64,000 nt of DNA from assembly GCA_950295325.1 (NCBI GenBank), contig OX485809.1:9424001-9488000 (forward strand). Direction: 5' to 3'. The notes beneath the pieces are model-generated. The model saw only the letters and a program-made list of their open reading frames with translations, was not told the origin of the DNA and searched no databases. Of the stretch, positions 1 through 12,949 are shown piece after piece (positions within the stretch are counted from its first letter, which is position 1; every line of letters starts with the position of its first letter). This DNA comes from Polytrichum commune. Lineage: Eukaryota > Streptophyta > Polytrichopsida > Polytrichales > Polytrichaceae. A program made the translations under genes and the position numbers.

Positions 1-3000
1 AAAAACTAGGTCACTAGGCTCATTTAGGTATTAGTGAGTTGTGAGGGAAATTAGGATTAGTGGCAGCATTAGAGGGTGTAAATTAGGTTAGGATTTCTCA
101 GAGCATTGATAAGATTGGTGTGTTTCTTTTCTTTGTGTTGGTGTGTGATTCAAGTGTTTGTTAAGACTTGTGGTTTAAATATAATAAAACAGAGGTGTTG
201 AGTGCATTAGTGCATTACTGAAGGGAAGGAGTTGTACTCATTTGTGAAAATTTGACAACAATTGTGGAGAGGGAATCCCTCACTTGAACCACAACGCAAT
301 TAAGGGTGGGGGTGTGGTGCTTTTGGGCACCCCCCTCCAAGGGATCCTAAAAGTACCGCATAAGCCCTTCGGTGAGGGTGGCATGCCTTGGCAGGTGCTC
401 AAACCGAACCCGGTTGTTACGATATTTAATGGGTGTTTTGTGTTTGTGGAGAGATTTGATAATCGCGTCGTATCCTTCCGATAGGTTGTGCCTAGATTTT
501 AAGTGTCTAAGATAATTATTAAGTTCCCTAACTTAATGCCTAATTTATCCTAATCTACGCGGAGACGTACCAGACTTAGGATCAAGACAACCTAACCCTA
601 ATGAATGAAATAACCTTAATTTTTACCTTGGGCCACCTCAGATTCTTTACTTTTTATATATTAAATTCTCTAAACGGAGGGACCTTAATTAAGTCCCACC
701 CTTTCAACCTTTATTCTTAGTTTATGGTTGATTGAACAAAGTCTATGTTACTAAGTTCATAATATATGGCATCACCATCTATCTGTTTGGTGCACGCCCC
801 AACCCGAACCCTTCAAGGCCCTGTGCGGGTCTCTTGAAGGTTGATTGATACTTACACCCTTCGATCTTTGTTGTCGGAGGGGTTGTCTCAATCCTCCGAG
901 TTAAGTTTCTGGTTGGTTTTTGCCTACGGGGGTCGTACGAATATTGTTGGTTATTAATTAGTTCAACACGGTTTGACCACAAAAATTCAACTTGATAGGA
1001 CTGGGGAATAAGACAATATGTGTGTTCAACCTGTTGCACAATCTTCAAGGGTTGGGCCATCACCTCCAACCCTTGGGGCCAACAACATGATGGTGGTTTC
1101 GTGGGTCATTACTCCCACCTTACCACCTACAAACATACAGAGTGGTCATACCGGTGATTAACCCGGCTTCACCACACACGAAAGAACTATGAATGAAAAA
1201 CTACTACCATAATATTTAACCGAGAGGCTCCGCACACATGGGAGTTGGAATCCCCCTCGGCGGCTAGGTGGGTAGCCCCTCACATGTAAGGCTAGCCCTT
1301 CTAACAATCTTAGGCTTTTTGGAAAGCTAACGTCAATGGCTAAATTCAATTGAAATCTGAAGGCTATATTATAATTTTTGTGTCCACTACACTTATTTGG
1401 AAGTGCCACAATCTCATCGCTACAAATGCTTTGGTGACAAGGGGCCAAGTTGGGGCTCTTGGTCAACACTCTTTTGCCCTTGATGTTCCAACACAAAGGA
1501 CACGTCATGTGACATTGTCATTTAGTCCCCATTATGGACAAGATACCATTCAAAGCGTTGCGAAGCATTGGAGCATGTTAGAAACTCTATTTAGAATATG
1601 CAATTTAACTATCACATTTTCTTGAAATTTCAATATTGACCTTGACTTCAAATGAAGAATCCCAGTTTCTATGTGTGCATGAGCTAAACCTTGTCCTCCC
1701 GTTAGATTTTTTCAACAATGTCGAGCTTGTCGTGCTTCCGTTTTTTTGGGATTGTAGCACTCCATTGGTGTATGCAGGAAGAAAATGGCCTTTGGATCAT
1801 ACAAACAACCAAAAGGTAACCTTTCAATGCATGTGGTTTTTGTTGTTCACATGAACGATGATGTTGTGCATTGCATATATATTGGCTATCCATGGTGAAG
1901 TTTGTGAGTAACACAAGAAGTGTATGTACAATGGGGTGATATTATACATTTTATTTTGGGGTCATATAAACATATCACTTTGCCGTTTGTGCAATAGAGA
2001 CACAAGTATTAGAGTGATTCGGAAGCTTGTCATGCATCTCGAGAGATCCACTCAAGAGCTAGACGCGGTTGTGCCAATTCTAGATGTTCCCACCAAGTTC
2101 CATATGTTGTGAGACGTTTTCATGGTGCTATTACGGCTTGTTTTTGTGATTTTTTATTTTTTATTTTTTTTCTAATCTATCATGTTCATGTGGATTGATG
2201 TTTACATGGATGATTATTAACATCGTGGGATGTCAATATTGTACATATAGTGTATATATTTGTGTATATGTCAATTTTCTAGGGTATAGTGTTTGATGTG
2301 AACATAGTGTAGTGTGCAATAAGATAATGCCAAATGTGGCATACACCATGTCTTTGTAGGTCATGGGCGATGTGCCTAACACCCTTGCATTGCGATACAT
2401 TTCGCAAATGTGGGGTGTGTATAGACGATTTGATGAGATGCAACAACTCTATGAACATGTGGAGGCATGCTTGCACGCATCATTTGTTCACATGTATGTT
2501 ATCGAATTGATATATAGTAGTCTACCTAATTGAACACACTAAATTGTCTTGCACTAGGTTGGATTTTTTTGTTCTACTTTGGCCATTCATTCATTGTAAA
2601 TCCTACTTTGCACACTTTCATGTGCAACAAAAGATTTTGGGTACTATGCATCACAATGTTCTGGGCACTTAACTCCATACATTTACATCCAAGTGGCGCG
2701 CACGTCTTCAATATCTTGCAAACTACCCGCGGTACTGACACTGGGAAGATCAAAGAATGTAGTGGTCGAGCGCAAACACTGAGAAGCAAAAATCCTCCAC
2801 ACTACACAAGGAGCAGGATGTGGTGGCCCTTTGGTACACATTTGGGGGGTGGTTTCTTTACAAACACTTTTGTTTTGTTATTCCACTTATTTGGTTATGT
2901 TTTTCATTGGTTTGTTCAACGCATTGTTGTAGCTCTAATGTTGATTATTGCATGTTATTGTAGACATCCGAGTGGGATAGAATGGACCTCCACAAGGAGT

Positions 3001-3454
3001 TCATGACCTAGTATATGCATTTGCACATGGCATACAAGGATATGCTCCCGGTAAAGTAAATAGACATGCATTGATTTTGAATTTCACTTGCAATGCAAGT
3101 ATTCCCACTACAATTGACTCATGAATTTGTATGTTGCAAAGAAAAAGAAAAAAAAGAACGCACAAGAGGAACTTGAATTGGAGTCGAAAATAAATGATAA
3201 TAAATAAATAAATCCGATAAAGATTGTTGAAGACATAAGTGGGAGGAGATTGAGTTGTTGTCTATTAAACTTGGGGGCATTTGCACACCAACAACTTCAT
3301 ACCGTGCATTTCAAAATTGAGCTTAGAGTGAGCCTTGTCATGTTCGTCGCGCTCAAACAATAATTTGTGTAATGTATTACTTTTTGTAGATGACAGTGAC
3401 CATCATAGTTATCGTGGATTTTTGATTGGGTGTCTTGTTAATAACTCTATATGC
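1..3454. other. Anonymous AT-rich DNA, no supported gene
   Basis: Only short, overlapping open frames on both strands are present (for example 2530-3006 plus), with no recognisable domain. A GC-richer patch at 780-1300 could be an old transposon or LTR remnant, but I cannot match it to anything. Confidence 0.5.
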
Positions 3455-3705
3455 TTCTTGAAGACATAGAGGTTGCTACGGAGGTAACAAAATCTGCAGT
3501 GCAAGCCAAGACAATCCAAATTTTGTACAACCAAACGAAGAAGAGGCCAGTATTGACACTAGCACAAGATTTGGCCACCGGGACATACTAAATTATTTGG
3601 CCGTGAAGTGCCAACAACAACGAGTGCACAAAGGGGAAGTGGACAACATCGAAGACAAGGCACCCGGTCTTTGAAATTCACCAAACAAGTTACTGAGTAG
3701 AGGTT
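3455..3705 (+). pseudogene. Decayed, unidentified coding-like fragment
   Basis: From about 3460 a frame runs for 44 codons rich in charged and polar residues (EDIEVATEVTKSAVQAKTIQ onwards) and ends at a TAA near 3592. Two other frames stay open from there to about 3665 and 3705. The composition looks protein-coding, unlike the flanking AT-rich DNA. I do not recognise the family. The nearby short phrase EWDRMDLHKEF at about 2970-3005 may belong to the same decayed gene. It is probably a transposon remnant. Confidence 0.22.
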
Positions 3706-5769
3706 GGTGTTGACGTCCCTAGATTATTGTTGGGGAATTGGAGTTTTATTCTAGCACAATGGATGCATTGCATGTTATTTTTTTGTATAATTTTGCATCC
3801 ACATGACAACATGTATATTTTCAAATGAAAAGTTTCTTAAAAATGGAAATCAATAAATGTAACAATCAAATGCTATACGTTCATGAACATTTATCATAAA
3901 TAAATATTTATGCATATACAAATAAAACCACACCCTATAATAGTCTTGAGAATATCACCTTAAGGTCTGGTGATCTAAACAAAGGTAAGAAAGAGAAGGT
4001 GACACATGGATCCACTATCCTTCGTATTGGATAGCGATGATTTGGAAAAACAAAAGAAAACGATCTATTCGTAAAGGTAAATTACACTACAAAAGATCAT
4101 ATCTGGACATAGTCATAATAATAGATGTAGTTTGGTATTCTAAAACATCATCGGGTATGATTGGGCCGAAAACCAAATACCAAGTATCACTTGTGAGGTA
4201 AAGCTCGCACCCTTTAAGTTTCCAAGCCAAAAACGAATTTATATGTATTTTTGAGTCACAAATAACCAGATTAAGGTTCAGAATTCTTTGTGACTAAAAT
4301 GAATCTAGTTAAATGTAATAAATGCCTTAAAGTCCATTTCAAGCTTAGTTGTTGTGTAATAAATAACCTAGACCCTTCTAATGTACTTTGATTATTAAAA
4401 TATATCCTGATCATTATGATTATTTAAAAGTAGTAAAATACTTCATTAAAAAAACTAAAATATTAGAGTTGTCTCACGGAAACTCTTATAATTCCATCTC
4501 AGAATTTTAGATTTCTACAAGATAACTTGAATTAGAAAGAAGAAAATTATTTATAAATTAATATAAAAATTTCAAGAAATGAACGTCATGACAAGCCGTG
4601 GGTAGCTTCTACAGTCAGTTGTCTTTAACGGACCAAGGGCTTCAAACTACTTAATACTAATTCAAAATTATCTATCATTTTTCTATTAATTTAATATTTC
4701 ATCATTCAAATGCCTTATAAAAATAATTATCTTCTTACAACTAAAGAAGATAGTTATTAATATAAATTTATTTTTAGAAACAAAAATCAACACACACATC
4801 AAAATTTTATTTAAGGTGTAGAGATCACAACGCTATCTCTCATAGGACTATGTTACCATTCTAAGTTTTCACATCAACTATATCTCGAATTCTAAGATAG
4901 GCTAACATTCAATATTACTACAATCCAATAAACAAAATTAAGTCATTCACTCAATGTTAAGAGTTGGCCAAAGTTGAGATGATGTTGATAGAAGGAAGGT
5001 CCTAGCCTTCTAGAGGTGGAAATCATAAATGAGACTTCCAGATGGATGGTGAGACTCTCATCATGTGGATTCCTACATTGCCGAGGTAAATTCTACTAAT
5101 TAAAAAATTGAATTCAATTTAAGAACTTGTGAAATCAACTTGCCTCCACCAGTTTGATTATCTTTGCATTTTGTCACCTCGGATCCTTAGAATTAACATT
5201 TGAATCTCATGCCATTGTTTTTGAACCAAGTACTTTCTTAACCATTTATTAATTCCCTTATGACGTATGTTGACTTTAGTTTAGTCATATCTAAATAACG
5301 TACTGATAATTCCTTCATATCCATTGCTTAGGCTCTAATCTTTTGAAGCTAATTTCCATACCTAAAATCATCATAACTCTTTTCATAACTCCTCCTTTAC
5401 CCTTAATTCTTACAATAAAAAATTTAATCGACCAAAGAGTAAAATAAATGCTTCACAATGTTCCCTTACCCGCAACGCAATGTGAAGGAAACTGAGATTG
5501 CTCTTCAAGATGAGGCAATTTCAAAGGTATATAATTCAATTCTTCATCTCTTCAATTTATATGTGGATATTATTCATGTTCATCCTTCATGTTCTTATGA
5601 CTTTGTTTGTTTTTTTGTTTGTTTAATATTCATTCATTTTTTCATTTTCTAATATAGTTTCCCCTCGGATTATATTTAGAACTTAACATAGCTATAGGCT
5701 TCCAACAATGTTTAACTCGCCCACCCTTCTCTTGGTTAATTATTCAAGCAAGCTCACTTTCTTGACATT
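3706..5769. other. AT-rich intergenic DNA
   Basis: I see no gene, tandem array or inverted-end element here. The stretch is very AT-rich with short random frames. Confidence 0.5.
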
Positions 5770-6340
5770 TGGATGAACAAAGATATTACACGTAGGACGA
5801 AACAACAATCACTTGGAAGGCATCATGAGGTCTACTATAATGGAAACTTACCAAGATCTACATTCGATGGTCTCAAGCAAGTCATTTTGGTTCAAGATTG
5901 AAATTCCCTCCACCTTATAGGAAGAAAGTAGACTACCTTGATATTATGAACTATGAATGTGAAGCATACTTGACTCAACCTTTGTCACCATCCCAACGAA
6001 AAATTATATTTGCTTATTGCACCTCAAATCATAGACTCTCCATTGAAAATGGTTGGCGGCCGACTATCCTAATCCCTAAAAAAATGTATTGTGCCAATAT
6101 GTTCTCTTACAACAGCTGACAACGAGGTACACTTTATGTTGGAATATTCCCATTACAACATCATGAGGCAGAGGTGTCCTTCCTTTATTTCAATATGTAA
6201 CGGTAGGTAGTCTCAAGTCGTCTTATCAACTTGATCATGATATTGACATTAGGCATTATCTCACAAAGACCACTTCACTCAATTAATCTAGGGAATAAAT
6301 TTCTTTTGACCCCACCTTGATGCATATCTTGTGACTTCTT
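5770..6340 (+). pseudogene. Decayed LINE-like ORF2 C-terminal fragment
   Basis: The plus-strand translation contains LTQPLSPSQRKIIFAYCTSN followed by HRLSIENG, then in another frame DNEVHFMLEYSHYN, and later SYQLDHDIDIRHYLTKTTSL. This order (SQR-K, TSNHRL-IE-G-W, a Cys/His-poor remnant of the usual ENEAHF-LECP segment, then a helical tail) resembles the C-terminal tail of LINE-type reverse transcriptase proteins, as I recall the family. Several frameshifts and stops (about 5897, 6117, 6200) break it, and no reverse transcriptase core is visible upstream. It is therefore a truncated, dead copy. The assignment to LINEs is from pattern recognition only. Confidence 0.45.
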
Positions 6341-7171
6341 GGACATTGAATTCAATACTATTTCATTTCATTGCATTGGCCAAGTGATTTGTGTCGAGCA
6401 AGTTCTCGACCCCCAAATGACCCTCCCTCTTCCCCCTCACAAACCCACAAGGGGTTTGTATATACATGATGCCGGGGTTTTTGCAATGATCCACGTGAAA
6501 CTGTGAAGTGGGTATTGAGGATTCAGGTCAGGTTTGTTATACCTGTGAACACACACTCTTTAGTGATTTATTCTAACCTTGTTAATATGACACTTGTTTA
6601 TACAACACCCTCGATATCATGAAACAATTTTTGCGAGACCAAACTTTTTAGTCCAAAACTTCCTCTTTGATACGACTACGACACTCGATTAATGCGATAT
6701 TTAGAATCTCCGTTTTGTTATATTGAAGAGGTAGTTAATATTGAAATTCTTTTCATCCATGTTGTGCACATCTAAAATACATTCATATTCACTTGGGAAC
6801 TACTTGGGAACTGCACTTATCATTGGGAACTTAATGATAATTAGGGTTACTAGTGTAGAATGGATATGGTTAGGGTTAGAGTGGCCTCATCTCTAGTATG
6901 TTGCCTTGTACTCATGGTGATACAATATCACCAATATCTTGATGCTAGATGTCATGCATCATTGTTGTCTAGTTTCTTATTAGAAAACTCTTTATATTTT
7001 TGTGTTAATGAAATTATTTGTTTTCAAAAGTTAGTAAGAGATTTAGATAAGATGACAATTGCTAACTTGGGTAGGCAACATCAAAGATCTTTGGACTCCT
7101 TTTTCAAGGGTTCTTGAGAACATTTGCATTTGTTTGGAGTTATAAGTCATTATTTCATACCATCCATATGC
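6341..7171. other. Intergenic DNA, nothing recognised
   Basis: No convincing coding or repeat structure apart from short unmatched frames, for example 6860-7117 plus. Confidence 0.45.
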
Positions 7172-8005
7172 TTAACCCCTAAGTGCCCAAGCCTTTCGGA
7201 ATGCACTTTTCCTAAGAAATATGTGCATGGCTTTAATACAATCCCCAATGGAGGAATTTGTCTTTTATCCAAAATCTAACCGTATAGATGTTTAAAGAAC
7301 TTGTTTATTAGTATGCATACCAATTTTGAGACCGAGATTGCATAAGAGTTGTGAGATACAAACAGGAGAAATGTATACATTCTTTTTTTTGTATGCCGCC
7401 CCTCCCCACAATGTTGGTATGATTTGCTCATAAGTGTTTTTAGGAGTTTGAGGTGACATGAACAACTCCAACATGTGAAAGAATACGAAAATGTGATTCC
7501 AAAGACCCTATGTATGCATATAGAGCTATCCCAATCATTTTGCAATCCTCCTTGCAATTCTTGAAATGCATTTTCTTTATTTTAACACTTGACAATTTGA
7601 TATTGCAAATTACTTCACATTGGTAATTGTGAATACTAATTTTCAACGGTCAAAAATACGGAATTTTTTTACTCTTTCCACTACGACACTTTTCAAAAGA
7701 AATGAATAATGAGAACTCTTTGGATGTCAAAAACAAGTACAATAGTCCAATTAGCTGAAACATTGAGGAAATAGTAAAGCACTTTCTCCACCCATTCCCT
7801 ACATCACGGACACATATGCCTTTCCGACCCTCTCTAAAATCGAATATTTACTCTTTTTGGTCAAAAATGCCTCAATCCAAAAGTTGCCCTTCCATACTGC
7901 CCGCCAAAAAAATTTACGCGGTCAAAGGAATTTTACCTGCCCACACACAAACGAGCCGAAATTTTTGATCAACCATATATGGTTGCTCGGGCACTTAGGG
8001 GTTAA
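7172..8005. mobile_element. piggyBac-like non-autonomous element (TTAA-flanked)
   Basis: The left end reads TTAA-CCCCTAAGTGCCC-A-AGC (from 7172) and the right end is its reverse complement, GCT-C-GGGCACTTAGGGG-TTAA (to 8005). One mismatch occurs in 21 bp. TTAA at both edges followed by CCC is the signature of the piggyBac superfamily, which duplicates TTAA on insertion. The body is 826 bp. Short frames inside (7276-7557 minus, 7440-7646 minus) show no recognisable DDD transposase, so this would be a non-autonomous derivative. Because TTAA is itself palindromic, target duplication cannot be told from part of the inverted repeat. Confidence 0.6.
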
Positions 8006-10575
8006 ACTCGTTGTATATATTTCAGAGCTCATATTACTTATGTTTTCGTATTCCCTTAATTATACGACAACTTTATGCCATTTGTCAAATAATGAGGAGA
8101 CGACACCTCGATTATACGACTTTTTATGTGTTTCCCAAACATGGCATACATGTTTGACACAAATACCTGCACAAAATCAAAATGTATTATGATTGGAGTG
8201 GGTAAACTAGGCTTGGGATTCATGGTGTCCACGTAAATCCATCCATAATGAATGAAGGGGCTTTAGTTTCTTAAAAAAAAACCCTACAAGATTGAGGGCC
8301 GATTCATTCCAGTTCCACACCACAAATTATTTGAGGTCTTTGACTTCAATTCTAAAGTCAAATTTTCTTAAAATATTCATTTGTAAGTTGCAATCTAATT
8401 GACTACAATTTTACCTTTGCAATGGATGAGTTTCTGTAGAATGCCATGAATCCCTAGCCGGCAAAGTGTGGTGACCATTTTTATCATATCCTTTTTGTGA
8501 GGTACCAAGCCTATCGTCAAACCCCTACTACCCATTTTTCTTTGTAAGTGATTTAGGGATGCGTATGTAAATTTAGGGGTTGCCACATTTGGACTCACAA
8601 CCCCGACTAGATTATGACCACTCATACATAAAATAAGAGAAAACACAAGTGCTTCTTGGCCGATTATGACCACCTATTCTATATTGTACACTTCTCGAAT
8701 TTAACACGTTCATTCATTCAATCATTCATTCTAGGATGCAAATCTAGGATGATTGTACATTGGTGACCGTTTCATCTCAAATTGTCTATCATACAATCGG
8801 GTCACCCACCTTCCATGCAAGGACACCCTACTCTTGGTCTCAATTGCACGAGCTCGAATTTGTTGTTGATAGACATAGTTAATCCCGTGCACCCGAAACG
8901 AGGGCGTGCAATCACCTAACATTGGTGACACGACACCCAACACGTAGAATGTAGATCTATCATAACCAATGATTTTCCTTCCTTTCCCTTTTCCAACCTT
9001 CATCCCGATTAGTGTATGATCAAAGTAGGAAAAGTGAGCTTCTTATCTTAGATTTGCAAACTTTGAGAATTGATACCTATTGGGATTATCTTAGTTTTGT
9101 TTTGCGGGGGAAATCGTCGAAGGTGATGATAAGAGTGACCCTAATATCTACTTGGTGGTGCGACAATGCAACAATGGCAATGGATTTGATAAGGTAGACG
9201 TGCCTTAGATAGATACTTCTCATAACGATATGAAACTATAATTAGCATAAGATGATTAGCATATCCAAAGAATCTAGAGCCATTTGCTTCTAAATTTTCG
9301 GAACTCTCACGAATCTATGATTTTTTATCAAAGTGAAGCTTCTTCTGCTCATTAATTGATCATATACATCCCCCTAATTATGTTTGCTATTGAACCTAAA
9401 ATGGGTAGCATATTTTTTGAGCATGTAGTTCAACCTCTTTTTAAACACTTGTCTTTTTGGTGCCAGTTCTTTGATCCACATTTGATCACTTACCACAATC
9501 AGTGTAGTTGACTTAGGATTGTGAGAACGATGTTGGAAGGTCTGCTCAAGATCCAGTAACAACTTATCTCCTATTGATTTATGACTAATTCATCCCAATC
9601 TAAACTCCCTAGCCTAATTCGAAGGATCAAATGTACTTGAAAGGGCTATAACGGGCGTCCAATTATTTTTTCCTTCCACTTACATTGTCACAAATCCTTG
9701 GCCAATCTAGCCCCGGCCATACCCGCATGCACCCATATGTATATCGAAGATACTTATATGACATGTCATCACCGGAATTCTATAGGCAAGTAGGGGAAGC
9801 ATGTGACCTTGTCTTTTACATAGCTTTGATTCCAAACCATGATACTTCCACTGCTCCCCATCACTTTGCAAAAGACAACTTTATACCGCTTCACAATCTT
9901 CAAGTGTACCGATTTTCCTCGAGTTTTGAAGCCTTTAATAACATTATAACTAGAATAGATAAGGCAACAGTGGTGCACCGCATAGAAGTCTGGAGTGAGT
10001 ACCGTAGCTTTCTAGCAGCTTGGGCAGAAAATAATTAATTTTGGAGGTGCTTAAATTTTTGGGAAATTAATTTTGTTGAGTGTTCAACGCAAAAAAATAC
10101 AGTCAAAGAGTGCCTAAAATCAAAATAATGCAAGCGACATTCATTGGAATCCAACAAAGTAGCATCAAATAACTTCAACAGTGTCTTCACGTGGTATCAA
10201 TCTCACTTATGATCTAAAAACAATACAAGCATGAATTTGCTCCACAAGTCATTCTGACACACTACCATAAAAACGGGAATGAGACAAGTAAATTGGAAAG
10301 AATGTCTAACTTATTTTAAATTCCTTTTTGGATATGCCCAATTTTGGAGTATTACTTTCTAGGCTGCCTAACTTACTTTCGCACTTTAATTAATTACTAG
10401 GCACAAAGGTGCCCAAGATGCTAGAGAGCTACAGTAGTCATGAAGCAAATACTTGAAATGGTCTAGATGAGTTGTGATCAAAACGAACTGAAATAAGTGC
10501 CCTAGAGAACTCTTGACATTGACGATTCATAAAGTTTGCTTCACATTTGATTGTGGCAAGCCCCGTGCAGCTAAC
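8006..10575. other. Intergenic DNA with unassigned short frames
   Basis: Frames at 8395-8673 minus, 8731-9003 minus and 9685-10038 plus (117 aa) are open but match no family I know. They lack clear start or splice context. I do not call them genes. Confidence 0.4.
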
Positions 10576-10891
10576 TACATTGAATATGATATTTAGTGTT
10601 TGATACACTAAATGCAAACGCATACTCTAAATATCACTAACCCTATGAAAGTAAGTGGCATTAAATGTAAACTCAAACACTAAATACCAACTATGGTAAA
10701 ATGTGGAAGTTACATGCACGAACTCAATGTTAGTAAGGATATGAAAAAAAATTAACAATGATAAAAGGAGAAGGGAGGTAGTGGTAAGGAAGGTGGTGGT
10801 GCATTTATGTCTAACATTAATTATCAAAGAATTGAAAATTAGTGTTGAGCATGATAGGGTGGTAACAACACTAAATATCATAGCTAGTGTA
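10576..10891. mobile_element. MITE, TA-flanked, CACTAAATAT family (copy 1)
   Basis: Left end TA-CATTGAATATGATATTTAGTG (element from 10578); right end CACTAAATATCATAGCTAGTG-TA (element to 10889). The ends are inverted repeats of about 21 bp, and each end is itself nearly palindromic (ATATGATAT core). Element length is 312 bp and TA lies at both edges, as for Tc1/mariner-type MITEs. No coding capacity. Related to the copies at 28.9-29.3 kb and 16.1-16.3 kb. Confidence 0.65.
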
Positions 10892-11845
10892 GTGAGTAAT
10901 GTTAATTTAGTCTAGCTTGCACTTAGTTTATTTCATCACAAACGCACAATAAGATGAATTCAATCCCAAAATTAACATCCCATGGGCATAATTCTAATGT
11001 GTGGCAAACTTTCTAAACGCATAAAGCTATTTATTTTGTTACTCCTGATGGTGTGCAAATTTTCAAGATAAGAACTTCAGATATAACCAAACGACATGTT
11101 GACTACTACAAAAACACATTCTACATGCAACAAAGGTTGTTCACAACTAGAGTTGTAGTCTACAATTAAGGTTGGATTATGCCACTTCTACAATTGGACC
11201 TCACGACATGAATAAACGTGGACCAAATGATGGTAAATTTAAAATGTATGCGTAACTCAAGATTTACATAGCAGTGACCCTCTGAGATCTTGTTGACGTG
11301 TCATGTCTTCATTGGACACGAGCATGTCGAATATGGATGGTAATGCACGGTCTTTGTGAGATGATCAACACTACGCTGACTATCGTACACATGTCGCCCT
11401 ACTACAGGTTGTAGATGCACACAAAAACGCCTATAGCATGGCTCCTTGCACACAATATCTAGTACACAACACCCATATGCTTCTTGTGCACGCAATTTTA
11501 AATTGATTTAGGAGTAAAGGGACGCTTTCATATCACAACATACTTCGTGCACTCTCCGAGCCTTAGTAATGGGGTTAAGTTTTACTAACTAGGGATGGGA
11601 GCTGGCAAATGAATCTGGTCCTCGAATGCGATCGAGAAACTCGAGGTTTCATATGGTTCAAGTTGCTGTGGAAAGTTGAAACATTGAGCAGGCATTCAGG
11701 GAAGTTGTCTGAAGGATTCAGCTGGCAGGTTACTTAATACATCAACCGAAATATCTGGTTCGAAGTCTTGGCTTCGAAGGTATGTAATAAAATTCTCTAA
11801 TGTCAACTTCCCAATTTCCGCATTAATTGTGTGATCGAAAGACCG

Positions 11846-11877
<32 letters not shown>

Positions 11878-12146
11878 TATACATATAAAAGAGACTCTTG
11901 TTTTTTAGTTATAAAAAAGAGAAAAGCTTTCCTTCACATTCTACAACACGCGCAACGTAGTACGTAAGTAAGTAGGCAGATTTGCGATGGCAGTTCTGCG
12001 CGGCCTGCCGCCACCTGGTGACTGACGTATTTTAATGTTAGTGCTATGATTGTCCAAACTGTATACGGAGGTTCATGTTCATGAATAGGAGGGTATGTGG
12101 GCCTTATGTGCTCACTTTTGCTAATTGGGCGCCTATTTGAGTGGTT
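10892..12146. other. Intergenic DNA
   Basis: No gene recognised. It contains a (TATG)n microsatellite at about 11848-11878. Confidence 0.5.
11848..11880. repeat. (TATG)n microsatellite
   Basis: About seven perfect TATG units ending in TATATA. Confidence 0.85.
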
Positions 12147-12473
12147 AGTGTAAGCAGTGTGTATGTTTGACAAAGTTTTTGCAAGTTTTTGACATTTGAC
12201 ACGTAAAAACTTGCACAAAAATAAAATGCACGTCAATTGACACGCACGATTTAGAAGTTGACATGTTGTGTGACTCGTGAAGAAAAAAAACACACATTGA
12301 TTGACATTTGAAATGACACGTACCCCTAGGCATGTGACATTGAGGTGACATTTTAGAAGAAAATGTAGATGTCAATTGACATTCATTTTGTGTTTTTTGA
12401 AAATGTCACGTGACACTTTGATTTGAAGTTGAATGTCAAATGAAATTTGTGAAACATACACACTGAGTGTAAG
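12147..12473. mobile_element. hAT-type MITE with 8-bp target duplication
   Basis: An exact 8-bp direct repeat AGTGTAAG flanks the element (12147-12154 and 12466-12473). Just inside are inverted ends CAGTGTGTATGTTTGACAAA (from 12155) and, on the opposite strand, CAGTGTGTATGTTTCACAAA (from 12465). The 8-bp duplication and CA-G start are those of the hAT superfamily. The 311-bp body has no coding capacity but is packed with TGACA/TGTCA motifs (about a dozen in both orientations), like the subterminal transposase-binding motifs of hAT elements. Confidence 0.85.
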
Positions 12474-12949
12474 GCAAGGTTTGTCGTTAAGGGCCACTTC
12501 ATACACGAGCCAAGAGCTGTGACCATGAGATTGTGAGAGCCCAAAAGTGTTCAAAGGCCGTCCAACACACCTCCACAATCATCTAGTGTGGTCACAGACC
12601 CCTCAAGTGTAGTGTGAAGTCATATGTGACTAGACCCTCAACCAAATGTTATTTCAATGAATTTCTATTCATGTGGGTCCTCATACATGATACACTAAAA
12701 TAAAACAATTGGTTTTGTGTTAGGTCTACCTCCAAGAGGTGGTTTTTGAAAATAGTCCAAGTGACCATGAAACATGATCCATTTGATGCCATGTGGGAAT
12801 CCGTATAGACTTTACATCCATCTTGCATTCACTTAATCCATTGGTCCCTCATGTGTAGTGTGAAGCAAACTTGGCCGGCTTCGTCTTTTCCACCAATGAG
12901 AGTGCTTGAAATGTAATGGTCACGGGCTCTCAGTCTTGTGTGTGAAGTG

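Noticed and set aside
2530-3006. 158-aa plus-strand frame with hydrophobic stretches
   Set aside because: Composition is that of random AT-rich DNA rich in Phe and Leu codons, the opposite strand is also open, and no domain or splice context is seen.
9685-10038. 117-aa plus-strand frame
   Set aside because: No recognisable motif, and open frames also exist on the other strand. Kept only as a note.
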